Part shown: piece after piece, positions 1 through 6,496 of the stretch
Position numbering within the stretch: the first letter of the stretch is position 1
Layout of the letters: every line of letters starts with the position of its first letter
Assembly (NCBI GenBank): GCA_016931665.1
Contig: JAFGEH010000047.1
Span: forward strand, 1-10,680
DNA from: Candidatus Cloacimonadota bacterium
GTDB taxonomy: Bacteria; Cloacimonadota; Cloacimonadia; Cloacimonadales; TCS61
Reading direction: 5' to 3'
Length of the DNA stretch: 10,680 nucleotides
Translations under genes and position numbers: made by a program
Notes under the pieces: generated by a model
Databases searched by the model: none
What the model saw: the letters and a program-made list of their open reading frames with translations, nothing else
What the model was told of the DNA's origin: nothing

Positions 1-1011
1 AGAATCGTTGTAGGCTATACTTATAGTGGTGAGCCTGTTCATGTCAGCCAGCTGGGAGTGCAGGGATCAATCAGCGCTTTGTTGAAAGATGCCCTCAAAC
101 CCAATCTGGTTCAAACCACAGAAAATACCCCCGCCTTTGTACATGGAGGTCCTTTTGCCAATATTGCCCAGGGAACCAGCAGTATACTGGCAACCAAGGC
201 AGCACTAAGGCTGGCGGATTATGTGATTACGGAAGCAGGATTCGGATTTGATCTTGGTGCAGAGAAATTTTTCGATATTGTCTGTCCATATGGGGAATTC
301 TGTACAAATGCCATAGTTCTGGTGGCAACAGTTAGGGCACTGAAGCTGCACGGCGGTGCGAAAATAAAGGAATTAACCATCCCTGATGCACAGAAATTGC
401 AAAAGGGTCTGGATAATCTGGGCAAGCATCTGGAAAACATCAATAAATTCGGCATGAAATCTGTAGTGGCAATAAATCGTTTTGATACAGACAGTGATGA
501 GGAACTGAAAATTGTCGAAGACTATGCCAAACAGTATGGTTTTGATGCAGCAGTCGTGGATTTCTGGGGTAAAGGGGGGGCAGGTGGCCTTGAACTGGCC
601 GAGAAAGTGGACAGGCTGATCCGAGATGATGTCTGTTCTCTCAAGCTTCTTTATAACTGGAATTCTCCAGTGGAGGATAAGATCCTTAAAATTGCCAGGG
701 AAATTTACGGGGCCGAAAAGATTGATTATCAGCCCAAAGCCAGGGCTGATCTCAGGAAAATCGCCAAATACGGTTATGATAAGCTTCCTGTCTGTATCGC
801 CAAAACCCAGAAATCGCTGTCGGATAATCCAGAATTGCTGGGAAGGCCAAAGGATTTTCTGGTGACTGTGCGGGAAATTCTGGTTTCGGCCGGGGCAGGT
901 TTTCTGATACCGATTACCGGTGAGATCATGCGGATGCCCGGATTACCCAAGGAGCCTGCTGCCAATAAGATCGATATTGATCCGGATGGTAATATAACAG
1001 GTTTATTTTAA
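1..1011 (+). CDS. fhs: Formate--tetrahydrofolate ligase, C-terminal part (5' truncated by window)
   Basis: This cytoplasmic enzyme makes 10-formyl-THF from formate, THF and ATP. It feeds folate one-carbon metabolism, or yields ATP when run in reverse by fermenters. The frame is open from base 1, so the GTG at 58 is an internal valine and not a start. The 336 visible residues are roughly the last 60% of a protein usually about 555 long. Family signatures are clear: E-N-T-P-A-F-V-H-G-G-P-F-A-N-I-A at visible residues 41-56, the T-E-A-G-F-G-F-D-L-G-A-E-K-F-F-D block after it, V-A-T-V-R-A-L-K-L-H-G-G, and a C-terminal stretch with S-A-G-A-G-F and M-P-G-L-P ending in G-L-F. No frameshift is seen. 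It stops 16 bases before nqrB, so the two are probably co-transcribed. The ATP-binding N-terminus lies outside the window and cannot be checked. Confidence 0.96.
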   Translation, partial: RIVVGYTYSGEPVHVSQLGVQGSISALLKDALKPNLVQTTENTPAFVHGGPFANIAQGTSSILATKAALRLADYVITEAGFGFDLGAEKFFDIVCPYGEFCTNAIVLVATVRALKLHGGAKIKELTIPDAQKLQKGLDNLGKHLENINKFGMKSVVAINRFDTDSDEELKIVEDYAKQYGFDAAVVDFWGKGGAGGLELAEKVDRLIRDDVCSLKLLYNWNSPVEDKILKIAREIYGAEKIDYQPKARADLRKIAKYGYDKLPVCIAKTQKSLSDNPELLGRPKDFLVTVREILVSAGAGFLIPITGEIMRMPGLPKEPAANKIDIDPDGNITGLF

Positions 1012-1021
1012 CCGTTAACGG
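1012..1021. repeat. Perfect 10-bp palindrome between fhs and nqrB
   Basis: The whole short gap between fhs and nqrB starts with the self-complementary sequence CCGTTAACGG. Its last two bases are part of the G-rich ribosome binding site of nqrB (GGGGAG, 1020-1025, only 2 bases before the ATG). It could be an operator half or a chance palindrome. As RNA, the arms leave no loop, so a stable hairpin is unlikely. The function is unknown. Confidence 0.3.
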
Positions 1022-1027
1022 GGAGAT

Positions 1028-1942
1028 ATGAATAAATATTTCTTGATTCAGAAGAATATGATCATAATGTTGGTAGCTTTAGTTCCTCTTATTGTCTTTT
1101 CCATTTTCCTTTTCGGCTGGAGAGTCCTGGTCCTTTTACTGATTACTACTCTGACAGCAGTGGTCACAGAATTCCTTTTCATTCGTAAAAAGCCTGGCGG
1201 CAAGATATCAATGGCTGCTCTGGTAACCGGTTTTCTGCTCGCTCTCTCATCACCTCCAACTCTGCCTTTCTGGATGGCAGCAGTAGCAGCAATAGTGGCT
1301 ATTACTTTCGGCAAAATGGTTTTCGGCGGATTCGGCCTGAACGTCTTTAATCCGGCCATGCTGGGCCGCACCTTCATCTATGTCTCCTTTGCCAGAGCCA
1401 TGACAGTCTCCTGGCTGCAACCTTTTACTGCCTGGCCGGGAGGATTTACAACCTGGATGAAAGTTGAACATTTGACAGCTGCCACACCTATGATTGTATT
1501 CCGTGACAGCAGGATAATAGAAAAAACCAGCGATCTCTTCTTTGGCTTCATAGCCGGAAGTGCCGGGGAAACTTCCACATTTCTCATATTGCTGTCTGGT
1601 CTGTTCCTGTTAATAACTAAAACAGCCAGATGGCAGGCTATGTTTTCAACTCTAATCAGTTTTCTATTCTTCGGGATATTATTTTACGGCATGAATCCAC
1701 TACCTTTACTGTTAAGCGGCGGCCTGATGTTCGGTGTTGTGTTCATAACAACCGATCCTGTTTCCATGCCCAAAAAACCCTCAGCAATATGGATATACGG
1801 TATTCTGATCGGTTTTCTTACGGTTTTCATCAGAAAATATTCTCTTTTCGTGGAAGGTTTTATGTTTGCTGTAATCATTACTAACAGCTTCATGCCGATA
1901 ATTGAGTACAGTTTAAATAAATTACACAGAAAAGGAGCTTAA
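1028..1942 (+). CDS. nqrB: Na+-translocating NADH:quinone reductase subunit B, compact form (RnfD/NqrB family)
   Basis: This integral membrane subunit carries covalent FMN and is thought to form the ion-translocation core with NqrD and NqrE. The 304 residues contain about nine to ten hydrophobic segments. Family landmarks are P-P-T-L-P-F-W (76-82), F-G-G-F-G-L-N-V-F-N-P-A (99-110), the S-A-G-E-T-S-T block near 178-184 and T-T-D-P-V-S (241-246). The FMN attachment site is T-A-A-T-P-M, with Thr153 as the predicted flavin threonine. The usual motif is D-x-x-(S/T)-G-A-T, so Gly is Ala here and the Asp is Glu147. Vibrio NqrB is about 415 residues; this one lacks the long cytoplasmic N-terminal arm and is RnfD-sized. 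It is named NqrB rather than RnfD because its partners are clearly NqrC/D/E/F. The ATG has a close GGGGAG before it. Confidence 0.9.
   Translation: MNKYFLIQKNMIIMLVALVPLIVFSIFLFGWRVLVLLLITTLTAVVTEFLFIRKKPGGKISMAALVTGFLLALSSPPTLPFWMAAVAAIVAITFGKMVFGGFGLNVFNPAMLGRTFIYVSFARAMTVSWLQPFTAWPGGFTTWMKVEHLTAATPMIVFRDSRIIEKTSDLFFGFIAGSAGETSTFLILLSGLFLLITKTARWQAMFSTLISFLFFGILFYGMNPLPLLLSGGLMFGVVFITTDPVSMPKKPSAIWIYGILIGFLTVFIRKYSLFVEGFMFAVIITNSFMPIIEYSLNKLHRKGA
1933..1937 (+). promoter_or_regulatory. Ribosome binding site fixing the TTG start of nqrC
   Basis: AGGAG lies 7 bases before the TTG at 1945. The next in-frame ATG is codon 19, inside the membrane helix, so this site decides for the TTG start. 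Confidence 0.7.
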
Positions 1943-1944
1943 CC

Positions 1945-2571
1945 TTGAGCGGTGGGAAGGTTAGTTTCATTGATTCCAAAGGTTATCCTGTAATTTTCAT
2001 GATACTGATAACTATGTTATTTATTGGGATACTGGCTACTTTTTATCACGCAACCATAGACAGGATCAGTATATATCAGGAAATCAGTTACAGGAAAGCA
2101 CTGCTGGATTTATTTGGCCTTCCGCAGGATAATATTGAAGCTGATTATTCCAATTATATTCGCAAGATAGTTAAGGACAATATTCAGTATTACGAAGCCA
2201 GCAGGGATTCAAACCTGATCGGATATGCCTTCGAGATCAAGGGGAACGGTTTGTGGGGTACTATCACTGCTCTGATAGCAGTTAATCAGGATATTACCAG
2301 GCTACTGAAAATTGAAATTCTGTCTCAGAATGAAACTCCCGGTCTGGGAGGAAGGATCACGGAAAAATGGTTCAAGAATCAGTTCAGCAACAAGCTGATT
2401 TGGGAAGATGGTGCTTTGATTCAATTTAATCTGGTACCGGAGAATGAAGAAATCTCAGATTCGCAGATTCGGCAGATAACCGGTGCTACTTCCTCCAGCA
2501 AAGCTGTGGTAGACATGATTTTCAGGAATCTGCAGAAGATCAATGAGAAGATGGATTTGACCAATGACTAA
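1945..2571 (+). CDS. nqrC: Na+-translocating NADH:quinone reductase subunit C (FMN-binding, NqrC/RnfG family)
   Basis: This membrane-anchored flavoprotein passes electrons within the complex through an FMN attached to a threonine. The 208 residues show one N-terminal membrane helix (about 14-34) and an extracytoplasmic FMN-binding domain. It contains E-T-P-G-L-G-G (130-136) and the attachment motif T-G-A-T-S-S-S (179-185), with Thr182 as the predicted flavin carrier. The residue six before that threonine is Arg176, where an Asp is usual. Vibrio NqrC is about 257 residues, so this is a short version, close in size to RnfG. It starts with TTG, 2 bases after nqrB stops, and its last 8 bases overlap nqrD. 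A membrane FMN transferase (ApbE) would be needed to load the flavin; none is in the window. Confidence 0.91.
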   Translation: MSGGKVSFIDSKGYPVIFMILITMLFIGILATFYHATIDRISIYQEISYRKALLDLFGLPQDNIEADYSNYIRKIVKDNIQYYEASRDSNLIGYAFEIKGNGLWGTITALIAVNQDITRLLKIEILSQNETPGLGGRITEKWFKNQFSNKLIWEDGALIQFNLVPENEEISDSQIRQITGATSSSKAVVDMIFRNLQKINEKMDLTND

Positions 2572-3172
2572 GAAACAAATTTTTATTACCAGCGCTTTTA
2601 CTGAGAATTCAGTCTGGAAACAGATCCTGGGTATCTGTTCAGCTCTGGCTGTAACGAATATAATGATGAACAGTCTCGTAATGGGCCTGGGCGTAATTTT
2701 TACCCTGGCTCTTTCCAGCCTTTCTATCTCACTGATCCGCAATTATATTCCCAGGCGGGTCAGAATGATGGTTCAAACATTGATCATAGCCTCCTATGTA
2801 ATAATAGTGGATATCTTTCTGAAGGCTTATTTCCCGGAAATCAGCAAATCATTGGGTCCTTATGTAGGTTTGATAATCACTAACTGCATCATTATGGGAA
2901 GGATGGAAGCTTTTGCCGCTAAGAACAGGCCGGTGGAAGCCATGATCGATGGTATTGGAGCAGGAGTCGGGTATACATTGGTGCTCTTGATAATATCGTT
3001 TGTCCGGGAATTATTCGGATTCGGCTCCCTGTTCGGATTACAGATATTGGGAGGCTGGTGGACAAACTGGTCCATCATGGTAATGGCACCCAGTGCCTTC
3101 TTCATGCTGGCAATACTGATCTGGATTATTGAAGGCCCGCTGGCTGCCAGAAGATCAGCAAGGAAGGTGTGA
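2564..3172 (+). CDS. nqrD: Na+-translocating NADH:quinone reductase subunit D
   Basis: This polytopic membrane subunit has six or so helices and pairs with NqrE in an inverted arrangement; together they hold an iron centre in the membrane. The 202 residues are typical for NqrD. L-G-I-C-S-A-L-A-V-T (22-31) and I-T-N-C-I-I-M-G-R (105-113) carry the two iron-ligand cysteines, Cys25 and Cys108. I-R-N-Y-I-P (59-63 region), the D-G-I-G-A-G-V-G-Y block and A-P-S-A-F-F near the C-terminus match NqrD better than RnfE. The ATG lies inside nqrC (8-base overlap), which points to coupled translation. Nothing is missing. Confidence 0.95.
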   Translation: MTKKQIFITSAFTENSVWKQILGICSALAVTNIMMNSLVMGLGVIFTLALSSLSISLIRNYIPRRVRMMVQTLIIASYVIIVDIFLKAYFPEISKSLGPYVGLIITNCIIMGRMEAFAAKNRPVEAMIDGIGAGVGYTLVLLIISFVRELFGFGSLFGLQILGGWWTNWSIMVMAPSAFFMLAILIWIIEGPLAARRSARKV

Positions 3173-3174
3173 TC

Positions 3175-3762
3175 ATGGAAATTAGCCCCTTCATTATTTT
3201 TCTGGCTGCCATATTCACCAGTAATATTGTATTAACAAATTTTCTGGGAATGTGTTCGTTCCTCTCCGTATCCAGGGAAATTGAATCTTCACTGGGATTG
3301 GGTCTGGCCGTATTCTTCGTTCTCACTTTTACCACGGCAATAAATTTTGTAGTCTATCATTACCTGTTGATTCCCTTGAACCTTATCTATCTGCAATACA
3401 TAATTTTCATTATTATCATAGCCGCTTTCGTGCAATTAACTGAGTTGGTGATTGAGCGTTTCTCGCCGGTGCTTTATTACAGTCTGGGAATTTTCCTGCC
3501 CCTGATTACAGTAAATTGTGCCATTTTGGGGGTTTCCCTCTTCATGATTATCAGGAATTACAGTTTTATTCAATCAGTGTTATACGGTGCCGGAAGCGGC
3601 CTCGGTTGGTTGCTGGCCATTCTTGCTCTGGCCGGGATCAGAAGCAGGGTAAAATATAAATATGTGCCGGCAGGGCTGCAAGGAGCCGGCTTGAGTTTGA
3701 TCATTACCGGTATCATGGCCCTTGCCTTCATCGGCTTTTCCGGAATCGTGGTTATTCAGTAA
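3175..3762 (+). CDS. nqrE: Na+-translocating NADH:quinone reductase subunit E
   Basis: This is the membrane partner of NqrD. The 195 residues from the ATG at 3175 form about six helices. F-L-G-M-C-S-F and L-P-L-I-T-V-N-C-A-I-L-G hold the two iron-ligand cysteines (Cys27 and Cys115). The tail, with G-S-G-L-G-W, L-A-G-I-R and P-A-G-L-Q-G-A-G, is NqrE-like rather than RnfA-like. A GTG at 3169 overlapping the nqrD stop is an alternative start, but AAGG at 3164-3167 is 7 bases from the ATG and only 1 base from the GTG. The ATG also gives the usual Met-Glu beginning of NqrE. Confidence 0.94.
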   Translation: MEISPFIIFLAAIFTSNIVLTNFLGMCSFLSVSREIESSLGLGLAVFFVLTFTTAINFVVYHYLLIPLNLIYLQYIIFIIIIAAFVQLTELVIERFSPVLYYSLGIFLPLITVNCAILGVSLFMIIRNYSFIQSVLYGAGSGLGWLLAILALAGIRSRVKYKYVPAGLQGAGLSLIITGIMALAFIGFSGIVVIQ

Positions 3763-3764
3763 GG
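3761..3764 (+). promoter_or_regulatory. Ribosome binding site fixing the ATG start of nqrF
   Basis: AAGG overlaps the nqrE stop codon and lies 8 bases before the ATG at 3773. A TTG 51 bases further upstream (3722) would add 17 residues without membrane or signal character and would overlap nqrE by 41 bases, so the ATG is preferred. Confidence 0.6.
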
Positions 3765-3772
3765 TAGCGGAC

Positions 3773-4876
3773 ATGGCCTGTGAGATTATACAGACGGTTT
3801 TTATCATATCGGTTATTACAGGGTTCCTGGCGCTGCTACTGGTAATTGCCGAAGCACTGTTTGTCAATTATGGTGAATGCAGAATCAAAATCAATGGGAA
3901 GAAAGAACTGGTAGTACAGGGAGGCGGTTCGCTGCTCTCCACGTTGAATGACAATAAGATCTTCCTGGCTTCGGCCTGCGGAGGAAGAGGCAGCTGCGGT
4001 TTCTGCAAATGTACAATCAGTTCGGGAGCCGGGCCTCTCCTTCCAACCGAAAAACCTTTTCTATCCGAGAAAGAAATATCTGACGGGGTCAGATTATCCT
4101 GTCAGGTAAAAGTAAAACAGGATCTCTCGATTAAAATACCCGAAGAGATCTTCAATATCAGAAAATTCAGGGCTGAAGTCGCAAAAATAACTGACCTTAC
4201 TTATGATATCAAAGAACTGACTCTTAAGCTGGTAGAACCGGGTACTATCAGCTTCAAAGCCGGCCAGTATGTTCAACTGGAATCACCTGCCTATGAAAAA
4301 AGCAGGCAATCAGTTCAGAGAGCTTATTCCATTTCCAGCAATCCCTATCAGGACGACATGATCCAGCTGATAATACGCCGCGTTCCCGAAGGTATTTGTA
4401 CAACTTATGTATTTGATTATTTGAAAGAGGGTGATAAGATCAATTTTACGGGGCCGTTCGGAGATTTCTTTATAAGAGAAACAGAAGCGGATATGCTTTT
4501 TATTGCCGGAGGTTCCGGGAAAGCTCCCATAAAATCAATGATAGAGTTCTTAGATAAAATCGGTTCCAGAAGAAGAATGGTCTACCTTTTTGGTGCCAGG
4601 TCGACGAAGGATCTATATTATACTGAGTTATTCCGAGAATACGAAAAGAAGCTGACGAATTTCAGCTATGTGCCCGTTCTATCGCAACCTTCGGAAGAAT
4701 GCGAATGGAAGGGACGCTGTGGTTATATCCCTCCCTTCATACCTGAATTCCTCAGAGATCCCGTCAACACGGAAGCTTATCTGTGTGGAAGTCCAGGTAT
4801 GATAGATGCAGTTAAGAAAGCTTTGCTGGAATTGGGTGTACCAGATAATAAGATCTATTTCGACAGTTTCGCCTAG
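3773..4876 (+). CDS. nqrF: Na+-translocating NADH:quinone reductase subunit F (NADH dehydrogenase subunit)
   Basis: This is the entry point for electrons: it oxidises NADH on the cytoplasmic side through FAD and passes electrons to a 2Fe-2S cluster. Domain order in the 367 residues is: an N-terminal membrane helix (about 7-30); a ferredoxin domain with Cys69, Cys75, Cys78 and Cys110 (C-x5-C-x2-C, then C); an FAD domain with R-A-Y-S (183-186) and G-P-F-G-D-F-F (227-233); and an NADH domain with G-G-S-G-K-A-P (246-252) and C-G-S-P-G-M (338-343). Vibrio NqrF is about 407 residues and has a loop of some 36 residues between the first FAD strand and R-x-Y-S. Here that loop is about 10 residues. All catalytic motifs are intact. 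It starts 10 bases after nqrE and identifies the system as NQR, since RNF lacks this subunit. Confidence 0.95.
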   Translation: MACEIIQTVFIISVITGFLALLLVIAEALFVNYGECRIKINGKKELVVQGGGSLLSTLNDNKIFLASACGGRGSCGFCKCTISSGAGPLLPTEKPFLSEKEISDGVRLSCQVKVKQDLSIKIPEEIFNIRKFRAEVAKITDLTYDIKELTLKLVEPGTISFKAGQYVQLESPAYEKSRQSVQRAYSISSNPYQDDMIQLIIRRVPEGICTTYVFDYLKEGDKINFTGPFGDFFIRETEADMLFIAGGSGKAPIKSMIEFLDKIGSRRRMVYLFGARSTKDLYYTELFREYEKKLTNFSYVPVLSQPSEECEWKGRCGYIPPFIPEFLRDPVNTEAYLCGSPGMIDAVKKALLELGVPDNKIYFDSFA

Positions 4877-4884
4877 GAGTTGGA

Positions 4885-5337
4885 ATGAAGGAAACCCCGC
4901 AAGAGTTAAAAATACATAATAACATGAAGAAAGGCATGATTTCTGTAACCGGGTTTCTGGGAGACGATGAACGGCATTATCATGAAATCATTGCAGATGA
5001 CAAAAAAAACCTGGAGAAAATTGGCCTGTCAGCAGACAAAATTGCCGACCGTCTGGAATACTTCAGCCGGAAAGCTTTTCCTGTATACGATGGTACAACG
5101 ATAATTGATGAGATTTATCAGGTTGAATATCGATCCTATCGCGGCAGGATCATGTGTCCCTTCGGCCATGGCGGGGGGTATCGAAAAGGAGAAATAACTC
5201 TGGTAAATCTGCAGAATAATGCTCGTCTCTGCTGGACACCTCTGAATGAACATATGATCCGGACACATTGTTTCTTTGAAGGCGTCGGATCAAATCATCG
5301 TCTGGACCCGGAAATCATCAAGAAAGCCTTATTCTGA
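4885..5337 (+). CDS. Uncharacterised 150-residue soluble protein behind nqrF
   Basis: I do not recognise this family. The protein has no signal peptide and no membrane helix, so it is predicted cytoplasmic. The first half is charged and probably helical (E, D and K rich, residues 1-62). The second half looks like a compact beta fold with C-P-F-G-H-G-G-G-Y-R-K-G-E (91-103), L-C-W-T-P-L-N-E-H (115-123) and R-T-H-C-F-F-E-G-V-G (126-135). Cys91, His95, Cys116, His123, His128 and Cys129 could form a metal or cofactor site, but this is inference. The start is supported by AGGAG 5 bases upstream (4875-4879). The gene follows nqrF after 8 bases, so it may serve the NQR complex. It does not look like NqrM (short, cysteine-clustered) or ApbE. 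Confidence 0.8.
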   Translation: MKETPQELKIHNNMKKGMISVTGFLGDDERHYHEIIADDKKNLEKIGLSADKIADRLEYFSRKAFPVYDGTTIIDEIYQVEYRSYRGRIMCPFGHGGGYRKGEITLVNLQNNARLCWTPLNEHMIRTHCFFEGVGSNHRLDPEIIKKALF

Positions 5338-5351
5338 GAAGGATTCTCAGA
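5333..5351 (+). terminator. Small perfect hairpin on the stop codon of the unknown gene
   Basis: The arms TCTGAGAA and TTCTCAGA pair over 8 bp around a GGA loop and include the TGA stop (5335-5337). Only three T follow (5352-5354), so a strong intrinsic terminator is unlikely. It may be an attenuator or an RNA-processing or stability element separating the nqr part from the downstream genes. The 31-base gap here is the largest in the gene block. Confidence 0.35.
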
Positions 5352-5368
5352 TTTAATACATTTGCTGT

Positions 5369-6496
5369 ATGAAGAATATCAAATTTGCTACGCTGCTGAT
5401 TATAGGTATAATAGCGCTCCTTTTTGCCAGTAACAGCGAGTTGTCTGCTCAAGATTTGAACGAGAAAAAGAAGCGGTTGGAAGAATTGAAGGAAGAGATA
5501 CAGCGTCAACTGGAGATTATTCAGGAGAAAGAACAAGATAAGAATTTGCATCAAAAAAGCCTTAACATTACAGAACAAAAGAAAAGGGAAACAGATTCTC
5601 AGATCGAGAACCTAAAGAGAACGGAAGCTTCGGCGAAGCAGAAACTGGATGGCACAATCAAGGAAATAAACCGAAAAACCAACGAATTAAGCAATCTGGA
5701 AATGCTTTGCCGTAGATGTTATGAAGAACTGTTTGTGGCACATTATCAGGCTGAGATCTATCCGGAAAAGGCTGCTGATCCTTATTTGCTGGCTGACCTG
5801 ATCCTGAATACAGCCCGGGAGATCAGTCGGGGTTATGAACAGAAAAACAATCTGGAAAAAGTTAAACAAGATGATACTGTATATTATGAAGATGTTGTCT
5901 GGTCAAGAATAGTAACCGGAGAAAACCGGAGTAAAATCGTAACTGAAATTGCCAGTCTCAGCACGGCCATCAATCTACTTGAGCAGGAAAAAATAGCTGC
6001 CGAAGAGAGGATCAATAAACTGGAAAAGGAATCTGCAGCTCTGGATGAGCTAATTTCCAAACTCCAATCGGACATTATCAGTGAGAAATACACATTCGAA
6101 TTTTCAACACCCCGCCTGATCTGGCCGGTGCAAGGTGAAATAATCCGGGGTTATGGTGAACAACACAGCGCTGAATATAAAGTTTCCATAATAAACAAAG
6201 GGATTGACATTGCAGTTCCGGAAGGGACCCCCGTAGTTTCTGTTGATAAGGGAGTGGTGGCCTTTGCTGAATGGTACGAGGGTGCAGGAAAACTGGTTAT
6301 TATCGATCACGAGAACGGTTATTTCACGTTATATTCTCATAACAGTTCCCTTCTCGTTTCACGTGGAGATAAGGTTGAAATAAATCAGACCATAGCTCTC
6401 TCCGGGAAAACAGGTTCTGCGGAAGTGGATTGCCTGCATTTTGAAATCAGGAAGCGAGGCAATCCAGTAAATCCCCTGGATTACCTTGAGCAATGA
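5369..6496 (+). CDS. Secreted coiled-coil protein with degenerate LytM/M23 domain (EnvC-like murein hydrolase factor)
   Basis: The 375 residues begin with a signal peptide (hydrophobic 8-20, likely cut after S-A at 26-27), followed by long heptad-rich coiled coils (about 29-110 and 185-240) and a C-terminal LytM/M23 domain (about 250-372). This is the layout of EnvC-type factors that switch on cell-wall amidases during cell separation. The metallopeptidase site is broken. H-x-x-x-D reads N276-K-G-I-D280, losing one zinc histidine, and the first His of H-x-H is Cys355 (C-L-H357). Asp280, His324 (Y-S-H) and His357 remain. It therefore probably regulates rather than cuts peptidoglycan. No good ribosome binding site precedes the ATG, but it is the only in-frame ATG/GTG/TTG start after the TAA at 5354 that keeps the full signal peptide. 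No partner amidase is in the window. Confidence 0.85.
   Translation: MKNIKFATLLIIGIIALLFASNSELSAQDLNEKKKRLEELKEEIQRQLEIIQEKEQDKNLHQKSLNITEQKKRETDSQIENLKRTEASAKQKLDGTIKEINRKTNELSNLEMLCRRCYEELFVAHYQAEIYPEKAADPYLLADLILNTAREISRGYEQKNNLEKVKQDDTVYYEDVVWSRIVTGENRSKIVTEIASLSTAINLLEQEKIAAEERINKLEKESAALDELISKLQSDIISEKYTFEFSTPRLIWPVQGEIIRGYGEQHSAEYKVSIINKGIDIAVPEGTPVVSVDKGVVAFAEWYEGAGKLVIIDHENGYFTLYSHNSSLLVSRGDKVEINQTIALSGKTGSAEVDCLHFEIRKRGNPVNPLDYLEQ

Noticed and set aside
58..60. GTG as the start of the first gene
   Set aside because: The frame stays open to base 1 and the codons before it encode sequence consistent with formate-THF ligase, so the gene is simply cut by the window.
3722..3724. TTG as an upstream start of nqrF
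   Set aside because: It would overlap nqrE by 41 bases and add 17 residues unlike the family. The ATG at 3773 has a ribosome binding site and gives the normal N-terminal membrane helix.
1028..3762. Naming the membrane genes rnfD, rnfG, rnfE and rnfA
   Set aside because: Sizes of the B and C subunits fit RNF, but the D and E subunits match NqrD/NqrE in detail, nqrF follows, and rnfB and rnfC are absent.
4885..5337. Unknown gene as nqrM or apbE
   Set aside because: NqrM is a short protein with a tight cysteine cluster and ApbE is a larger lipoprotein; neither pattern is present.
5357..5364. TACATTTG as a Bacteroidetes-type -7 promoter element before the EnvC-like gene
   Set aside because: It matches TAnnTTTG, but there is no TTG/TTTG at the right distance upstream and nothing else points to Bacteroidetes promoters.
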